The notes under the pieces were generated by a model. That model had not been told where the DNA came from and ran no database searches. It saw only the letters and a program-made list of their open reading frames with translations. From the NCBI GenBank assembly GCA_937872185.1, contig CALMQN010000062.1, positions 1 through 10,157 on the forward strand: a DNA stretch of 10,157 nucleotides, given 5' to 3'. Positions 1 to 6,315 of this stretch are shown here, in pieces. This stretch comes from an uncultured bacterium (lineage in GTDB: Bacteria > Patescibacteriota > Saccharimonadia > Saccharimonadales > Saccharimonadaceae). Positions within the stretch are counted from its first letter, which is position 1; each line of letters starts with the position of its first letter. The position numbers and the translations under genes are program-made.

Positions 1-309
1 AATGGATAATATCCGAACAACCGCGGGTTGGTTTTTGGCAACAACGTCGACGAGTGTCGACGGGTCTAATTCGGCTGGAACGTTGGACGTATTGGTGGGC
101 AGGGTAAAATCTTCTTGCAAGGCCAGCGCCTGTTTGACATCTGTCTGAGCCGTCTGCTGATTGCGCTCCATATCCTTGTTGATGACCGACGTGATGATCA
201 AAATACCAGCAGTCAACAGCGCAGCCAAAACAATCCCCCCACCTATTGTTAAAAAGAGCGTGCGTTTTAGTTTTCGAGTAATATGATGATGCGGCGTGTG
301 CTCTAACAT
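1..309 (-). CDS. Membrane-anchored protein, N-terminal part; probable HtrA/trypsin-like serine protease
   Basis: This is an open 103-codon reading frame from an ATG at 309 that runs off the left edge, so only the N-terminus is visible. It begins with a short basic, histidine-rich cytoplasmic stretch (MLEHTPHHHITRKLKR), then one hydrophobic segment at about residues 19-43, then a polar linker rich in Gln, Asp and Thr. The last residues (LVDVVAKNQPAVVRI) resemble the first strand of HtrA/DegP-type proteases, where VV..V.PSVV.I is usual. The likely product is therefore a protease anchored in the membrane with its catalytic domain outside. The catalytic His-Asp-Ser triad is not in the window, so the family call is an inference from a short match. 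It follows uvrB by 29 nt but has its own -10 element. Confidence 0.6.
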   Translation of the reverse strand, partial: MLEHTPHHHITRKLKRTLFLTIGGGIVLAALLTAGILIITSVINKDMERNQQTAQTDVKQALALQEDFTLPTNTSNVPAELDPSTLVDVVAKNQPAVVRILSI

Positions 310-310
310 C

Positions 311-325
311 TTACACACAGTGTAA
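311..325. repeat. 15-bp perfect palindrome over the protease promoter
   Basis: TTACAC and GTGTAA are perfect inverted 6-bp arms around ACA. The element covers the -10 hexamer and predicted start site of the protease-like gene. It has no T-run and is AT-rich, so it looks more like a repressor operator than a terminator for uvrB. Confidence 0.4.
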
Positions 326-327
326 CA
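319..327 (-). promoter_or_regulatory. Extended -10 promoter of the protease-like gene
   Basis: On the minus strand this reads TGT-TACACT, an extended -10 box (TGn plus a near-consensus hexamer). It ends 9 nt before the ATG at 309, so the predicted transcript starts about 2 nt before the start codon, giving an almost leaderless mRNA. No clear -35 box is visible. Confidence 0.45.
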
Positions 328-338
328 TAAGCACCATG

Positions 339-2312
339 CTAGGATAACTTGGCGCGAAGGTCGGCAATCATGTCACGTAATTCGGCGGCCTTTTCAAACT
401 CCAGGTTTGCACTCGCCAGTTCCATTTGTCCGCTCAATTCTTTGATCAGGCTTGGATACTCATCTTTCGGAATTTTCTTCAAATTCAATTTGCGCGAATC
501 GTCTTCTTTCTTAGGGATCAAAGACCGCAAGCCTTCGTCGATTTCCTTTGCGATACTCTCTGGGGTAATGCCATGTTCGGTATTATATGCCTGCTGAATT
601 GTTCGGCGTCGATTGGTTTCGTCGATTGCACGCTGCATCGAATCAGTCACCCTGTCACCATACATATACACACGACCCTCTAAATGCCTGGCCGCGCGCC
701 CAATCGTCTGAATAAGCGCGTTGCTACTGCGCAAAAAGCCTTCCTTATCGGCATCCATAATAGCGACCATGCTTACCTCGGGCAGGTCCAAGCCTTCACG
801 TAACAAGTTAATGCCGACCAGTACGTCATACACACCCATGCGTAGATCTTTCAATATGTCGCCACGCTCCAAGGTATCAACTTCGCTGTGAATATACGCT
901 GTCTTGATATCTATTTCTTGCAAATACGTCGACAGGTCTTCAGCCATACGTTTGGTCAAGGTCGTTACCAGTACGCGCTGGTTCTTGGTAACGCGCTCAC
1001 GAATCTCGGCAACCAAATCGTCAATCTGGCCATCAGTTGGACGAATAATAATCTCTGGATCGATCAAACCAGTTGGACGAATTACCTGCTGAGCTGGTTC
1101 GGGACTATGTGCTAGTTCATATTCACCCGGTGTCGCCGACACGTATATTGCTTTGTTGATATGTCGATCAAATTCGGTAAATGTCAGGGGGCGGTTATCA
1201 AGCGCACTCGGCATACGAAAGCCATATTCAACCAGCACTTCTTTACGCGCCCGATCACCGTTATACATACCGCGCACCTGCGGGAGTGTCATGTGACTTT
1301 CATCAACCAACAACAAAAAATCATCAGAAAAATAATCCATCAGCGTTGCAGGCTGTTCGCCTGGTTCACGGTTCGTTAAATAGCGGCTGTAGTTTTCGAT
1401 ACCTTTAACAAATCCGGTCTCTTCCAACATTTCGATATCGTATTTGGTACGCTGTGCTAAGCGCTGCGCTTCTAATAACTTATCGTGCTTTTCAAACCAC
1501 TCCAGGCGCTCGGCAAACTCTTTTTTAATTCCCTCAATCGCAACAGCCAACTTTTCCTTTGGCGTGACGTAGTGACTACTTGGGAAAATGCTAATCGATG
1601 ATGGTTCCGCCAAAATTTCACCGGTCAGCGGATCAATACGAGTAACCCGTTCGACTTGATCACCAAAAAACTCAATCCGATACGCTGCGTCGCTACCGGC
1701 CGGGTACACATCGACAATGTCGCCCTTCACCCTAAACGTTCCCCGATGAAAATCAATATCATTACGTTGATACTGAATATCAGTTAGCAGGCGCACAAAT
1801 TTGTCTTGCTGACGGCGTTCACCAACGTTGATACTAATCGCCATCGATTCGTACGATTCAGGTGATCCAATACCATAAATACAGCTGACACTGGCGACAA
1901 TAATAGTGTCACGACGTGTCAGCAGCGCAGTTGTTGCCGCGTGGCGCAGTCGATCAATCTCATCGTTTATCTTACTGTCTTTTTCAATATACGTGTCGCT
2001 ACTGGCCATATAGGCCTCAGGCTGATAGTAATCAAAATAACTGACAAAATAATGCACTTCGTTTTCCGGGAAGAATGACTTGAACTCGCTGTATAGCTGG
2101 GCAGCGAGTGTTTTGTTGTGAGCCAGGACCAGCGTTGGTACATTACGATTGGCAATAATATTCGCCATCGTGAACGTCTTACCGCTTCCCGTGACACCCA
2201 GCAGCGTTTGCTCGCGGACGCCACTATCCAGACCATCAATCAACTGCGCGATTGCAGTTGGCTGATCACCGGTCGGTTGATATTCAGAAACGAGTTTAAA
2301 TTGACCACTCAC
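339..2312 (-). CDS. uvrB: Excinuclease ABC subunit B (UvrB)
   Basis: UvrB is the damage-verifying helicase-like subunit of nucleotide excision repair. It is loaded on DNA by UvrA and then recruits UvrC for incision. The 657-residue product is full length for the family. It shows Walker A GVTGSGKT (39-46), the tyrosine-rich beta-hairpin [10 protein letters not shown] (92-101) that clamps DNA, the DEAD-like box DESH (337-340), helicase motif V around [13 protein letters not shown] (501-513), motif [11 protein letters not shown] (535-543), and a C-terminal UVR domain (about 618-655) that contacts UvrC. The start is a GTG whose product, [18 protein letters not shown], aligns with other UvrB N-termini. 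AAAAGGA directly abuts this GTG, leaving no room for a working Shine-Dalgarno spacing, while an extended -10 lies 7 nt upstream, so a leaderless mRNA is likely. No uvrA or uvrC is nearby. Confidence 0.98.
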   Translation of the reverse strand: MSGQFKLVSEYQPTGDQPTAIAQLIDGLDSGVREQTLLGVTGSGKTFTMANIIANRNVPTLVLAHNKTLAAQLYSEFKSFFPENEVHYFVSYFDYYQPEAYMASSDTYIEKDSKINDEIDRLRHAATTALLTRRDTIIVASVSCIYGIGSPESYESMAISINVGERRQQDKFVRLLTDIQYQRNDIDFHRGTFRVKGDIVDVYPAGSDAAYRIEFFGDQVERVTRIDPLTGEILAEPSSISIFPSSHYVTPKEKLAVAIEGIKKEFAERLEWFEKHDKLLEAQRLAQRTKYDIEMLEETGFVKGIENYSRYLTNREPGEQPATLMDYFSDDFLLLVDESHMTLPQVRGMYNGDRARKEVLVEYGFRMPSALDNRPLTFTEFDRHINKAIYVSATPGEYELAHSPEPAQQVIRPTGLIDPEIIIRPTDGQIDDLVAEIRERVTKNQRVLVTTLTKRMAEDLSTYLQEIDIKTAYIHSEVDTLERGDILKDLRMGVYDVLVGINLLREGLDLPEVSMVAIMDADKEGFLRSSNALIQTIGRAARHLEGRVYMYGDRVTDSMQRAIDETNRRRTIQQAYNTEHGITPESIAKEIDEGLRSLIPKKEDDSRKLNLKKIPKDEYPSLIKELSGQMELASANLEFEKAAELRDMIADLRAKLS

Positions 2313-2319
2313 TCCTTTT

Positions 2320-2349
2320 AGTATATCACTGGTCGCTACTGATAGTGAA
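2320..2349 (-). promoter_or_regulatory. Promoter of uvrB, leaderless type
   Basis: The minus strand has an extended -10, TGA-TATACT (hexamer 2320-2325), with seven bases AAAAGGA between it and the GTG start. A possible -35, TTCACT (2344-2349, four of six consensus bases), sits at 18-nt spacing. The promoter overlaps the last codons and TAG stop of the upstream gene, so uvrB can be expressed independently of it. Confidence 0.65.
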
Positions 2350-3190
2350 GGCTGGCAAGAATTGCAGCAGCCTCGACGTACGAAGCTTTATCATACGCGC
2401 TCGTCGCCTGATCAAGCGTGTCATACACAGGTGCTGAACCAACTGAATTACTGAACAGACCGAATACAAATGCACCCGAACCCGTATAATCATTTGACAA
2501 CGTTACGTTCCGGCCCTTCAGTAATGTACTGAAGCAAAGGCCACTAATATCGGTGATGTCGCCTTTCGTCGTGAATTGTTTACTATTTGTTACATATAGA
2601 TTCGCCGTGTACTTACTAGCCTGATCACCTGTAACGACTTTTGCTACATAGGCACTTTCAATCCCGTATTCATCAGCCGTAAAGCCGGTCATCGCCGGGA
2701 TGATAGCCGACTCCACAACACGCGTCAATGTGCCGTCCGGCCCACACGTACCACCGATACCGTCAATACCCGACTGAAGATGAAGCGTCAGTTCGCCATC
2801 ACCATTAGTCAACGTTAGTAAATCGCCATTAAACCCAGGGTTATCGGCCACGGAGTTATCTTCAACGGCCAGTTTCCACGTATTTGGATATGCAAAGCAC
2901 AGCTTTTCGCCTTTTGTACAATAATCGACGAGCGGTGTGACAGCAGCTTGGTCGGACGGACCAATGAATGTCTTGCCGTCAATTGTCTTACATTGTTCAG
3001 GGTAGGTTTCAAGCAGAACGCTGCCCGTCGCTTTCTTACACTCTTCAAATGATGTTGCCGTATTGCCCGATACACCGTTGCCGATGATGAAGTTCTTCCA
3101 CAACACATATCCCAGCACGCCTATTATCGCTATCGCAGCAACAATAACAATGATAATGATGACCGCGTTTCCAGATCGAGATGAGTGCAT
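2336..3190 (-). CDS. Membrane-anchored extracytoplasmic protein of unknown function
   Basis: The 284-residue product has a short basic N-terminus (MHSSRSG), one very hydrophobic segment (about 10-31), and then an extracytoplasmic domain rich in Thr, Gly, Asp and Ser. The RSG followed by a long Ile/Val/Ala helix and GYVLWKNF recalls a type IV prepilin-like leader, but the usual Glu at position 5 after the Gly is absent, so it may simply be a membrane anchor. Residues 47-75 carry a paired-cysteine motif (SFEEC...ETYPEQC...DGKTF) that I recall from secreted proteins of Patescibacteria. A second Cys pair follows (C91, C98), then C149 and C219. All six cysteines lie on the outer side and could form disulfides. 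No catalytic motif or sortase signal is seen and no function can be assigned. It is followed by uvrB after 23 nt. Confidence 0.85.
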   Translation of the reverse strand: MHSSRSGNAVIIIIVIVAAIAIIGVLGYVLWKNFIIGNGVSGNTATSFEECKKATGSVLLETYPEQCKTIDGKTFIGPSDQAAVTPLVDYCTKGEKLCFAYPNTWKLAVEDNSVADNPGFNGDLLTLTNGDGELTLHLQSGIDGIGGTCGPDGTLTRVVESAIIPAMTGFTADEYGIESAYVAKVVTGDQASKYTANLYVTNSKQFTTKGDITDISGLCFSTLLKGRNVTLSNDYTGSGAFVFGLFSNSVGSAPVYDTLDQATSAYDKASYVEAAAILASLHYQ

Positions 3191-3195
3191 ATTCG

Positions 3196-3237
3196 CAGGC
3201 TACCTTCCGTTATACTTTATATTTAAACAGGCTACCT
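3196..3237. repeat. 10-bp direct repeat, two copies 32 bp apart
   Basis: CAGGCTACCT occurs at 3196-3205 and 3228-3237, bracketing both candidate -10 boxes of the extracytoplasmic protein gene. The 32-bp period is close to three helical turns, so a protein could bind both copies on one DNA face. It may also be chance. Confidence 0.35.
3203..3221 (-). promoter_or_regulatory. Putative -10 elements and ribosome binding site of the extracytoplasmic protein gene
   Basis: Two overlapping -10 candidates lie on the minus strand: TATAAA (3216-3221) and TATAAC (3209-3214). A GGAAGG (3203-3208) sits 12 nt before the ATG at 3190, which is rather far for a Shine-Dalgarno. Which -10 is used is not decided by the sequence, and no good -35 is visible. 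Confidence 0.35.
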
Positions 3238-3255
3238 ATAAAAGCACAAGCATTA

Positions 3256-5274
3256 TTACTGCTTAGGATACTCTAGTGCCGAATATTCATTTTGATGTTC
3301 TGGTTCTGCCTCAAACGCATTCACCAAACGCATAATAACGTCCAGGTCATCCGTAATGGTATACAGCTTTTTATCCTCTTCATTAATGGTATGAAACTTT
3401 TCAACAAGTGTTTCTTCAATAAACTTTTCGACTGGTCGCCAAAACGACTCACCAACCAATATAATTGGCGCACGTGGCATACGACCGGTCTGTTCAAGTG
3501 TGATGATTTCGAACAATTCATCCAACGTGCCATACCCACCGGTAAAGTATATGTACGCGCTAGCGTCCAACGTCATCGCAACTTTGCGTGCAAAGAAATG
3601 TTCAAACGTATAGTGATCGGTTGTATAGGTATTTAGTTTTTGCTCACGTGGTAATTTGATATTAAATCCAATATTGCTCCCGCCATTATCATACGCACCG
3701 TGGTTAACTGCTTCCATAATACCGCCGCCACCGCCACTGACCAGCGCATATCCTTCACGGGCCAATCGCCCAGCTACTTCGTAAGCCTGCTGGCTTGCAG
3801 GGTGATCCTGCGGCAATCTGGCCGACCCAAATATCGTCACTGTCTTTTCATATTTTCCTAGAACTTCGAAAGCGTTCTCAAACTCATCAATCACACCGAT
3901 CAAACGGCCTTCGGCGGCATCGATCAGCTTTTGACGGACCAACAAGTCATGTTTTGAATTTGCGTGTTTTAAATGGTGTGCCTGGCCGACTAATCCGGCA
4001 ACGCTCGTATTCTTTAAATGCTGGCGTTCACGTTTTTGTGCGGCGATCTTTTCCGGTTTAACGACAGCATTATCCAACTGATCCAAGATCTGTTTTTGTA
4101 GTGTCGGCATACCCATATACCTGGCAAAAATCTCATTCCACAAGCTTTCGCGGAAATGATAAATGTAGCGGGTTGCAAACTTTTCGTCGTTCGAATAACT
4201 CAGCGCCACATCAATAATATTTGCGGTTACGACATCACCATTAAAGTTATACCCCACCCAATCGCGGTCTTTCCAAAACTCCATTTTTGGATCGATATCA
4301 TATAACAACTCTTCGGCACGACGCCAATGCAGGTCTTCTGGTTGGACATGCGGCTCGAACGCCTCAGGATGTGCCTCGTCTTTTAACTTACCAAAATAAC
4401 GTTGGATCACCCGCCAATGCACATGGTGACCTGCCATTTGTGGGCCTGCGTCTGGGTCGGCAATCAATGTTTCAACGACTACTTCACCAAAGTTCTTCAC
4501 GCTCGCAGCTTTATGCTTAAAGAATGTTGAGTATAACTTCACTTCATTCATATAATGAAGCAGGAGTGGCAAGGTTTTAAGCGTCAGGCCTTTCCAGCGT
4601 TCTTTGCGTACCGGCACAACGACAATCACGCCCATTTCTTTGGTGTGGGTGACGTTGTGGAGTTTTTTCTGGACAAAGTGTTCAGCCAAATCAACATACT
4701 TGTCATGATCCATGGCAATTATTTCAATATCACGCTCTTCGTAATCATCAACCGTCACAGTCTTGAACAATTCGTCGTATTCATTCAACCATTCTGGGCC
4801 TTCACTAAAGCGAAGGGCCGTATACAACTCGCCAAAGTTCTCTTTTTCAAATAATTCTTCGACGTTACTATATCCCAAATGTTCAATCAGCTTTTGCGGC
4901 GGCATCTGGCGTAGTAATTCTTTAGCTTTATCGTGCTTTAACACAAATACATTGCGGTGAAACTCGACTCCACGTGCAGCCTCAATCAAATGCGGAACCA
5001 TATGACGAATGTTGTCCGGATCATTGCCCCCAACTAACTTTGCAACCCGCTGGTTATCATCAGCCACACGGTTCAACAGCGCGTGATACACTTCCTCGCC
5101 AGTGGCATCAACGCCCAATCCCAGCTCTTTAATGACCTGACGCATTTCGGTGGCAACATCACCAACCAAGCGGGCATCAGTTCCCGCCCTGCCACTCGCC
5201 TTTTCTAAATCATTTAATGCCAGTGAAAACACCGGCTCTTCAGCGTCCAACAAATCTCTCAGGAATTTACTCAT
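3256..5274 (-). CDS. LOG/TIGR00730-family nucleotide phosphoribohydrolase domain with a large unassigned N-terminal region
   Basis: The 672-residue product has at its C-terminus (about 476-655) a Rossmann-like LOG domain, the family that cleaves nucleoside 5'-monophosphates into base and ribose 5-phosphate. The visible landmarks are TVTIFGSARLP (478-488), GGGGGIMEA (514-522), FFARK (560-564, with the conserved Arg) and TGGYGTLDE (578-586, with the catalytic-type Glu). The usual first Pro of PGGxGT is Thr here. Most LOG proteins have about 180-250 residues, and E. coli PpnN about 454. The preceding ~470 residues contain no motif I can name; they include the segments HVHWRVIQRYFGK and EDLHWRRAEELLYDI and a charged helical stretch near 405-450. 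No signal peptide or membrane segment is seen, so it is probably cytosolic. The ATG is supported by AAGG 9 nt upstream and a TATAAT promoter. The LOG domain is confident; substrate and N-terminal role are unknown. Confidence 0.9.
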   Translation of the reverse strand: MSKFLRDLLDAEEPVFSLALNDLEKASGRAGTDARLVGDVATEMRQVIKELGLGVDATGEEVYHALLNRVADDNQRVAKLVGGNDPDNIRHMVPHLIEAARGVEFHRNVFVLKHDKAKELLRQMPPQKLIEHLGYSNVEELFEKENFGELYTALRFSEGPEWLNEYDELFKTVTVDDYEERDIEIIAMDHDKYVDLAEHFVQKKLHNVTHTKEMGVIVVVPVRKERWKGLTLKTLPLLLHYMNEVKLYSTFFKHKAASVKNFGEVVVETLIADPDAGPQMAGHHVHWRVIQRYFGKLKDEAHPEAFEPHVQPEDLHWRRAEELLYDIDPKMEFWKDRDWVGYNFNGDVVTANIIDVALSYSNDEKFATRYIYHFRESLWNEIFARYMGMPTLQKQILDQLDNAVVKPEKIAAQKRERQHLKNTSVAGLVGQAHHLKHANSKHDLLVRQKLIDAAEGRLIGVIDEFENAFEVLGKYEKTVTIFGSARLPQDHPASQQAYEVAGRLAREGYALVSGGGGGIMEAVNHGAYDNGGSNIGFNIKLPREQKLNTYTTDHYTFEHFFARKVAMTLDASAYIYFTGGYGTLDELFEIITLEQTGRMPRAPIILVGESFWRPVEKFIEETLVEKFHTINEEDKKLYTITDDLDVIMRLVNAFEAEPEHQNEYSALEYPKQ

Positions 5275-5283
5275 TTTTGTTCG

Positions 5284-5287
5284 CCTT
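5284..5287 (-). promoter_or_regulatory. Ribosome binding site of the LOG-domain gene
   Basis: AAGG on the minus strand lies 9 nt before the ATG at 5274. It is the clearest conventional Shine-Dalgarno on a monocistronic gene in the window and contrasts with the leaderless neighbours. Confidence 0.55.
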
Positions 5288-5296
5288 ACTGTTTAT

Positions 5297-5337
5297 GCTT
5301 ACTGCCATTATAACGTTAAAATGGTTTTTCAGTAAGC
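5297..5337. repeat. 41-bp composite inverted repeat over the LOG-gene promoter
   Basis: The outer arms GCTTACTG (5297-5304) and CAGTAAGC (5330-5337) are perfect 8-bp inverted copies. Between them lies a 20-bp near-perfect palindrome (5305-5324: CCATT, then TAACGTTA, then AATGG) with a single mismatched pair, plus five T's at 5325-5329 on one side only. A third CAGTAAG-type copy (plus strand CTTACTG, 5285-5291) lies just downstream. The element spans the -35 position, the -10 and the predicted start site of the LOG-domain gene and contains the TAA stop of the kinase gene. It is an operator candidate. As RNA it would form a bulged hairpin, but no U-run follows, so a standard terminator is unlikely. 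Confidence 0.6.
5307..5312 (-). promoter_or_regulatory. -10 box (TATAAT) of the LOG-domain gene
   Basis: A perfect TATAAT lies 32 nt before the ATG, predicting a transcript that begins near 5300 with a leader of about 26 nt. The best-placed -35 at 17-nt spacing is TTACTG (5330-5335), a poor match that falls within the left arm of an inverted repeat, which could mean activator dependence or repression. The box lies just downstream of the upstream kinase gene's stop codon. Confidence 0.6.
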
Positions 5338-6278
5338 GGCATATCATGCAGCTTTGCGCTGAATTCTAAAATGCCTGTTTTAGCCCCAATTGACGCAACT
5401 ACCGATGTTGAGTTGGCACTTGCAAAGATCACGGCGTCTTTCAGTGATTTGCCTTGTGACCATTGGCTGACAAATCCTGACCCAAACGCATCACCCGCGC
5501 CCGTGCGATCAACAACTGGCACATCTTCGTACATGCCCGCCACAACAATCGTCGTTTTATCCGATGCAACGACGCCATTTGGCCCATCACTCACTACAAC
5601 GACCGGCACCAAGTTAGCAGCGTGACGCACCAATTCTTCAGATGTCTGTCCTTCGACAATCAGTGCTGCTTCGTCTTTATTCACCAACAGTACCTCGACG
5701 TCTTCTAATAGCGGTTTCAGCTGATCCATCTTTTCAAGCTCGGCTTGCCCTGGGTTAAAAGCAATCTTGATTCCGTGCTCTCTTGCCTTTGTAAAAATAA
5801 CTTCCAGGGCATCCATTGCACCGGCAAATGATGATACATACAGCCAATCATACGCCGTAAAATCAGCGTCTTCGTAATCAGCCGCCGTATGCGTATGGGC
5901 CGCACCGCGATATATCAAAATACTGCGCTCTCCCGTATTTGCCAGCAGTACCGTCGAATACTGCGTCCCCAATGTTGGATCATAAATAACGCCTGATGTA
6001 TCAACATGATCGCCGTCCAATTCGCTCATCACTGCAGCACCCGCTGCATCGTGACCAATCTTACCAATAAAACTTGCTTCGATACCCTGACGAGCGAATG
6101 TGACGGCTGCATTAGTGGCACCGCCGCCTGTGTTAAACACGGCGCTTTCAATATTTATTTTTGCACCCAACGGGAACGACTCAACCAATGCGCCTGATTC
6201 ATCTTTGCTACTGACAATATCGTGTCCTGACAAAAAAACGTCTTGTGATGCCGCACCCAATGCGCAAATTCTAACCAT
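5316..6278 (-). CDS. PfkB-family carbohydrate/nucleoside kinase
   Basis: This is a ribokinase-fold kinase that transfers phosphate from ATP to a sugar or nucleoside hydroxyl. The product has 320 residues from the ATG at 6278, typical for the family. It shows an N-terminal first strand VRICALGAASQDVF, a substrate-site glycine motif GGGATNAAVTFARQG (about 51-65), and near the C-terminus the PfkB signature 2, DRTGAGDAFGSGF (about 257-269), whose GAGD Asp is the catalytic base and anion-hole element. Family members include ribokinase, adenosine kinase, fructokinase, 1-phosphofructokinase and 6-phosphofructokinase 2, and sequence alone does not settle which this is. The 5' boundary could also be a GTG two codons upstream (6284), but TATCAT ends exactly 7 nt before the ATG at 6278, favouring a leaderless ATG start. 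It is divergent from transaldolase, which suggests a sugar-phosphate role. Confidence 0.93.
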   Translation of the reverse strand: MVRICALGAASQDVFLSGHDIVSSKDESGALVESFPLGAKINIESAVFNTGGGATNAAVTFARQGIEASFIGKIGHDAAGAAVMSELDGDHVDTSGVIYDPTLGTQYSTVLLANTGERSILIYRGAAHTHTAADYEDADFTAYDWLYVSSFAGAMDALEVIFTKAREHGIKIAFNPGQAELEKMDQLKPLLEDVEVLLVNKDEAALIVEGQTSEELVRHAANLVPVVVVSDGPNGVVASDKTTIVVAGMYEDVPVVDRTGAGDAFGSGFVSQWSQGKSLKDAVIFASANSTSVVASIGAKTGILEFSAKLHDMPLTEKPF

Positions 6279-6285
6279 ATGCACT

Positions 6286-6315
6286 ATGATACAACTTTTG
6301 CTATACTAATGACAA
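6286..6315 (-). promoter_or_regulatory. Promoter of the PfkB-family kinase, leaderless type
   Basis: On the minus strand, TATCAT (6286-6291) is the -10 and TTGTCA (6310-6315, five of six consensus bases) the -35, with an 18-nt spacer. The -10 ends 7 nt before the ATG at 6278, so transcription should begin at the start codon. The -35 overlaps the start codon of the divergent transaldolase gene. Confidence 0.65.
6299..6307 (+). promoter_or_regulatory. Extended -10 promoter of transaldolase, leaderless type
   Basis: TGC-TATACT is an extended -10 of the same form as that of uvrB. Seven bases separate it from the ATG at 6315. No -35 match is visible at 16-18 nt upstream, as is common for extended -10 promoters. 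It lies inside the spacer of the opposing kinase promoter. Confidence 0.65.

Noticed and set aside
3248-3264. AAGCA-N7-TGCTT hairpin at the end of the LOG-domain gene as a terminator
   Set aside because: The stem is only 5 bp and AT-rich, and it is separated from a short TTTT by GTGC. It is too weak to call as an intrinsic terminator.
6279-6284. GTG start for the PfkB kinase two codons upstream of the ATG
   Set aside because: It leaves only 1 nt between TATCAT and the start codon. The ATG at 6278 has the same 7-nt spacing as the other leaderless genes, and family homology starts there.
6279-6314. Longer transaldolase start at the ATG at 6279 or 6309
   Set aside because: The extended -10 TGCTATACT (6299-6307) would lie inside the gene for the first, and the second starts 1 nt after the hexamer, before any transcript could begin. 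Homology also begins after 6315.
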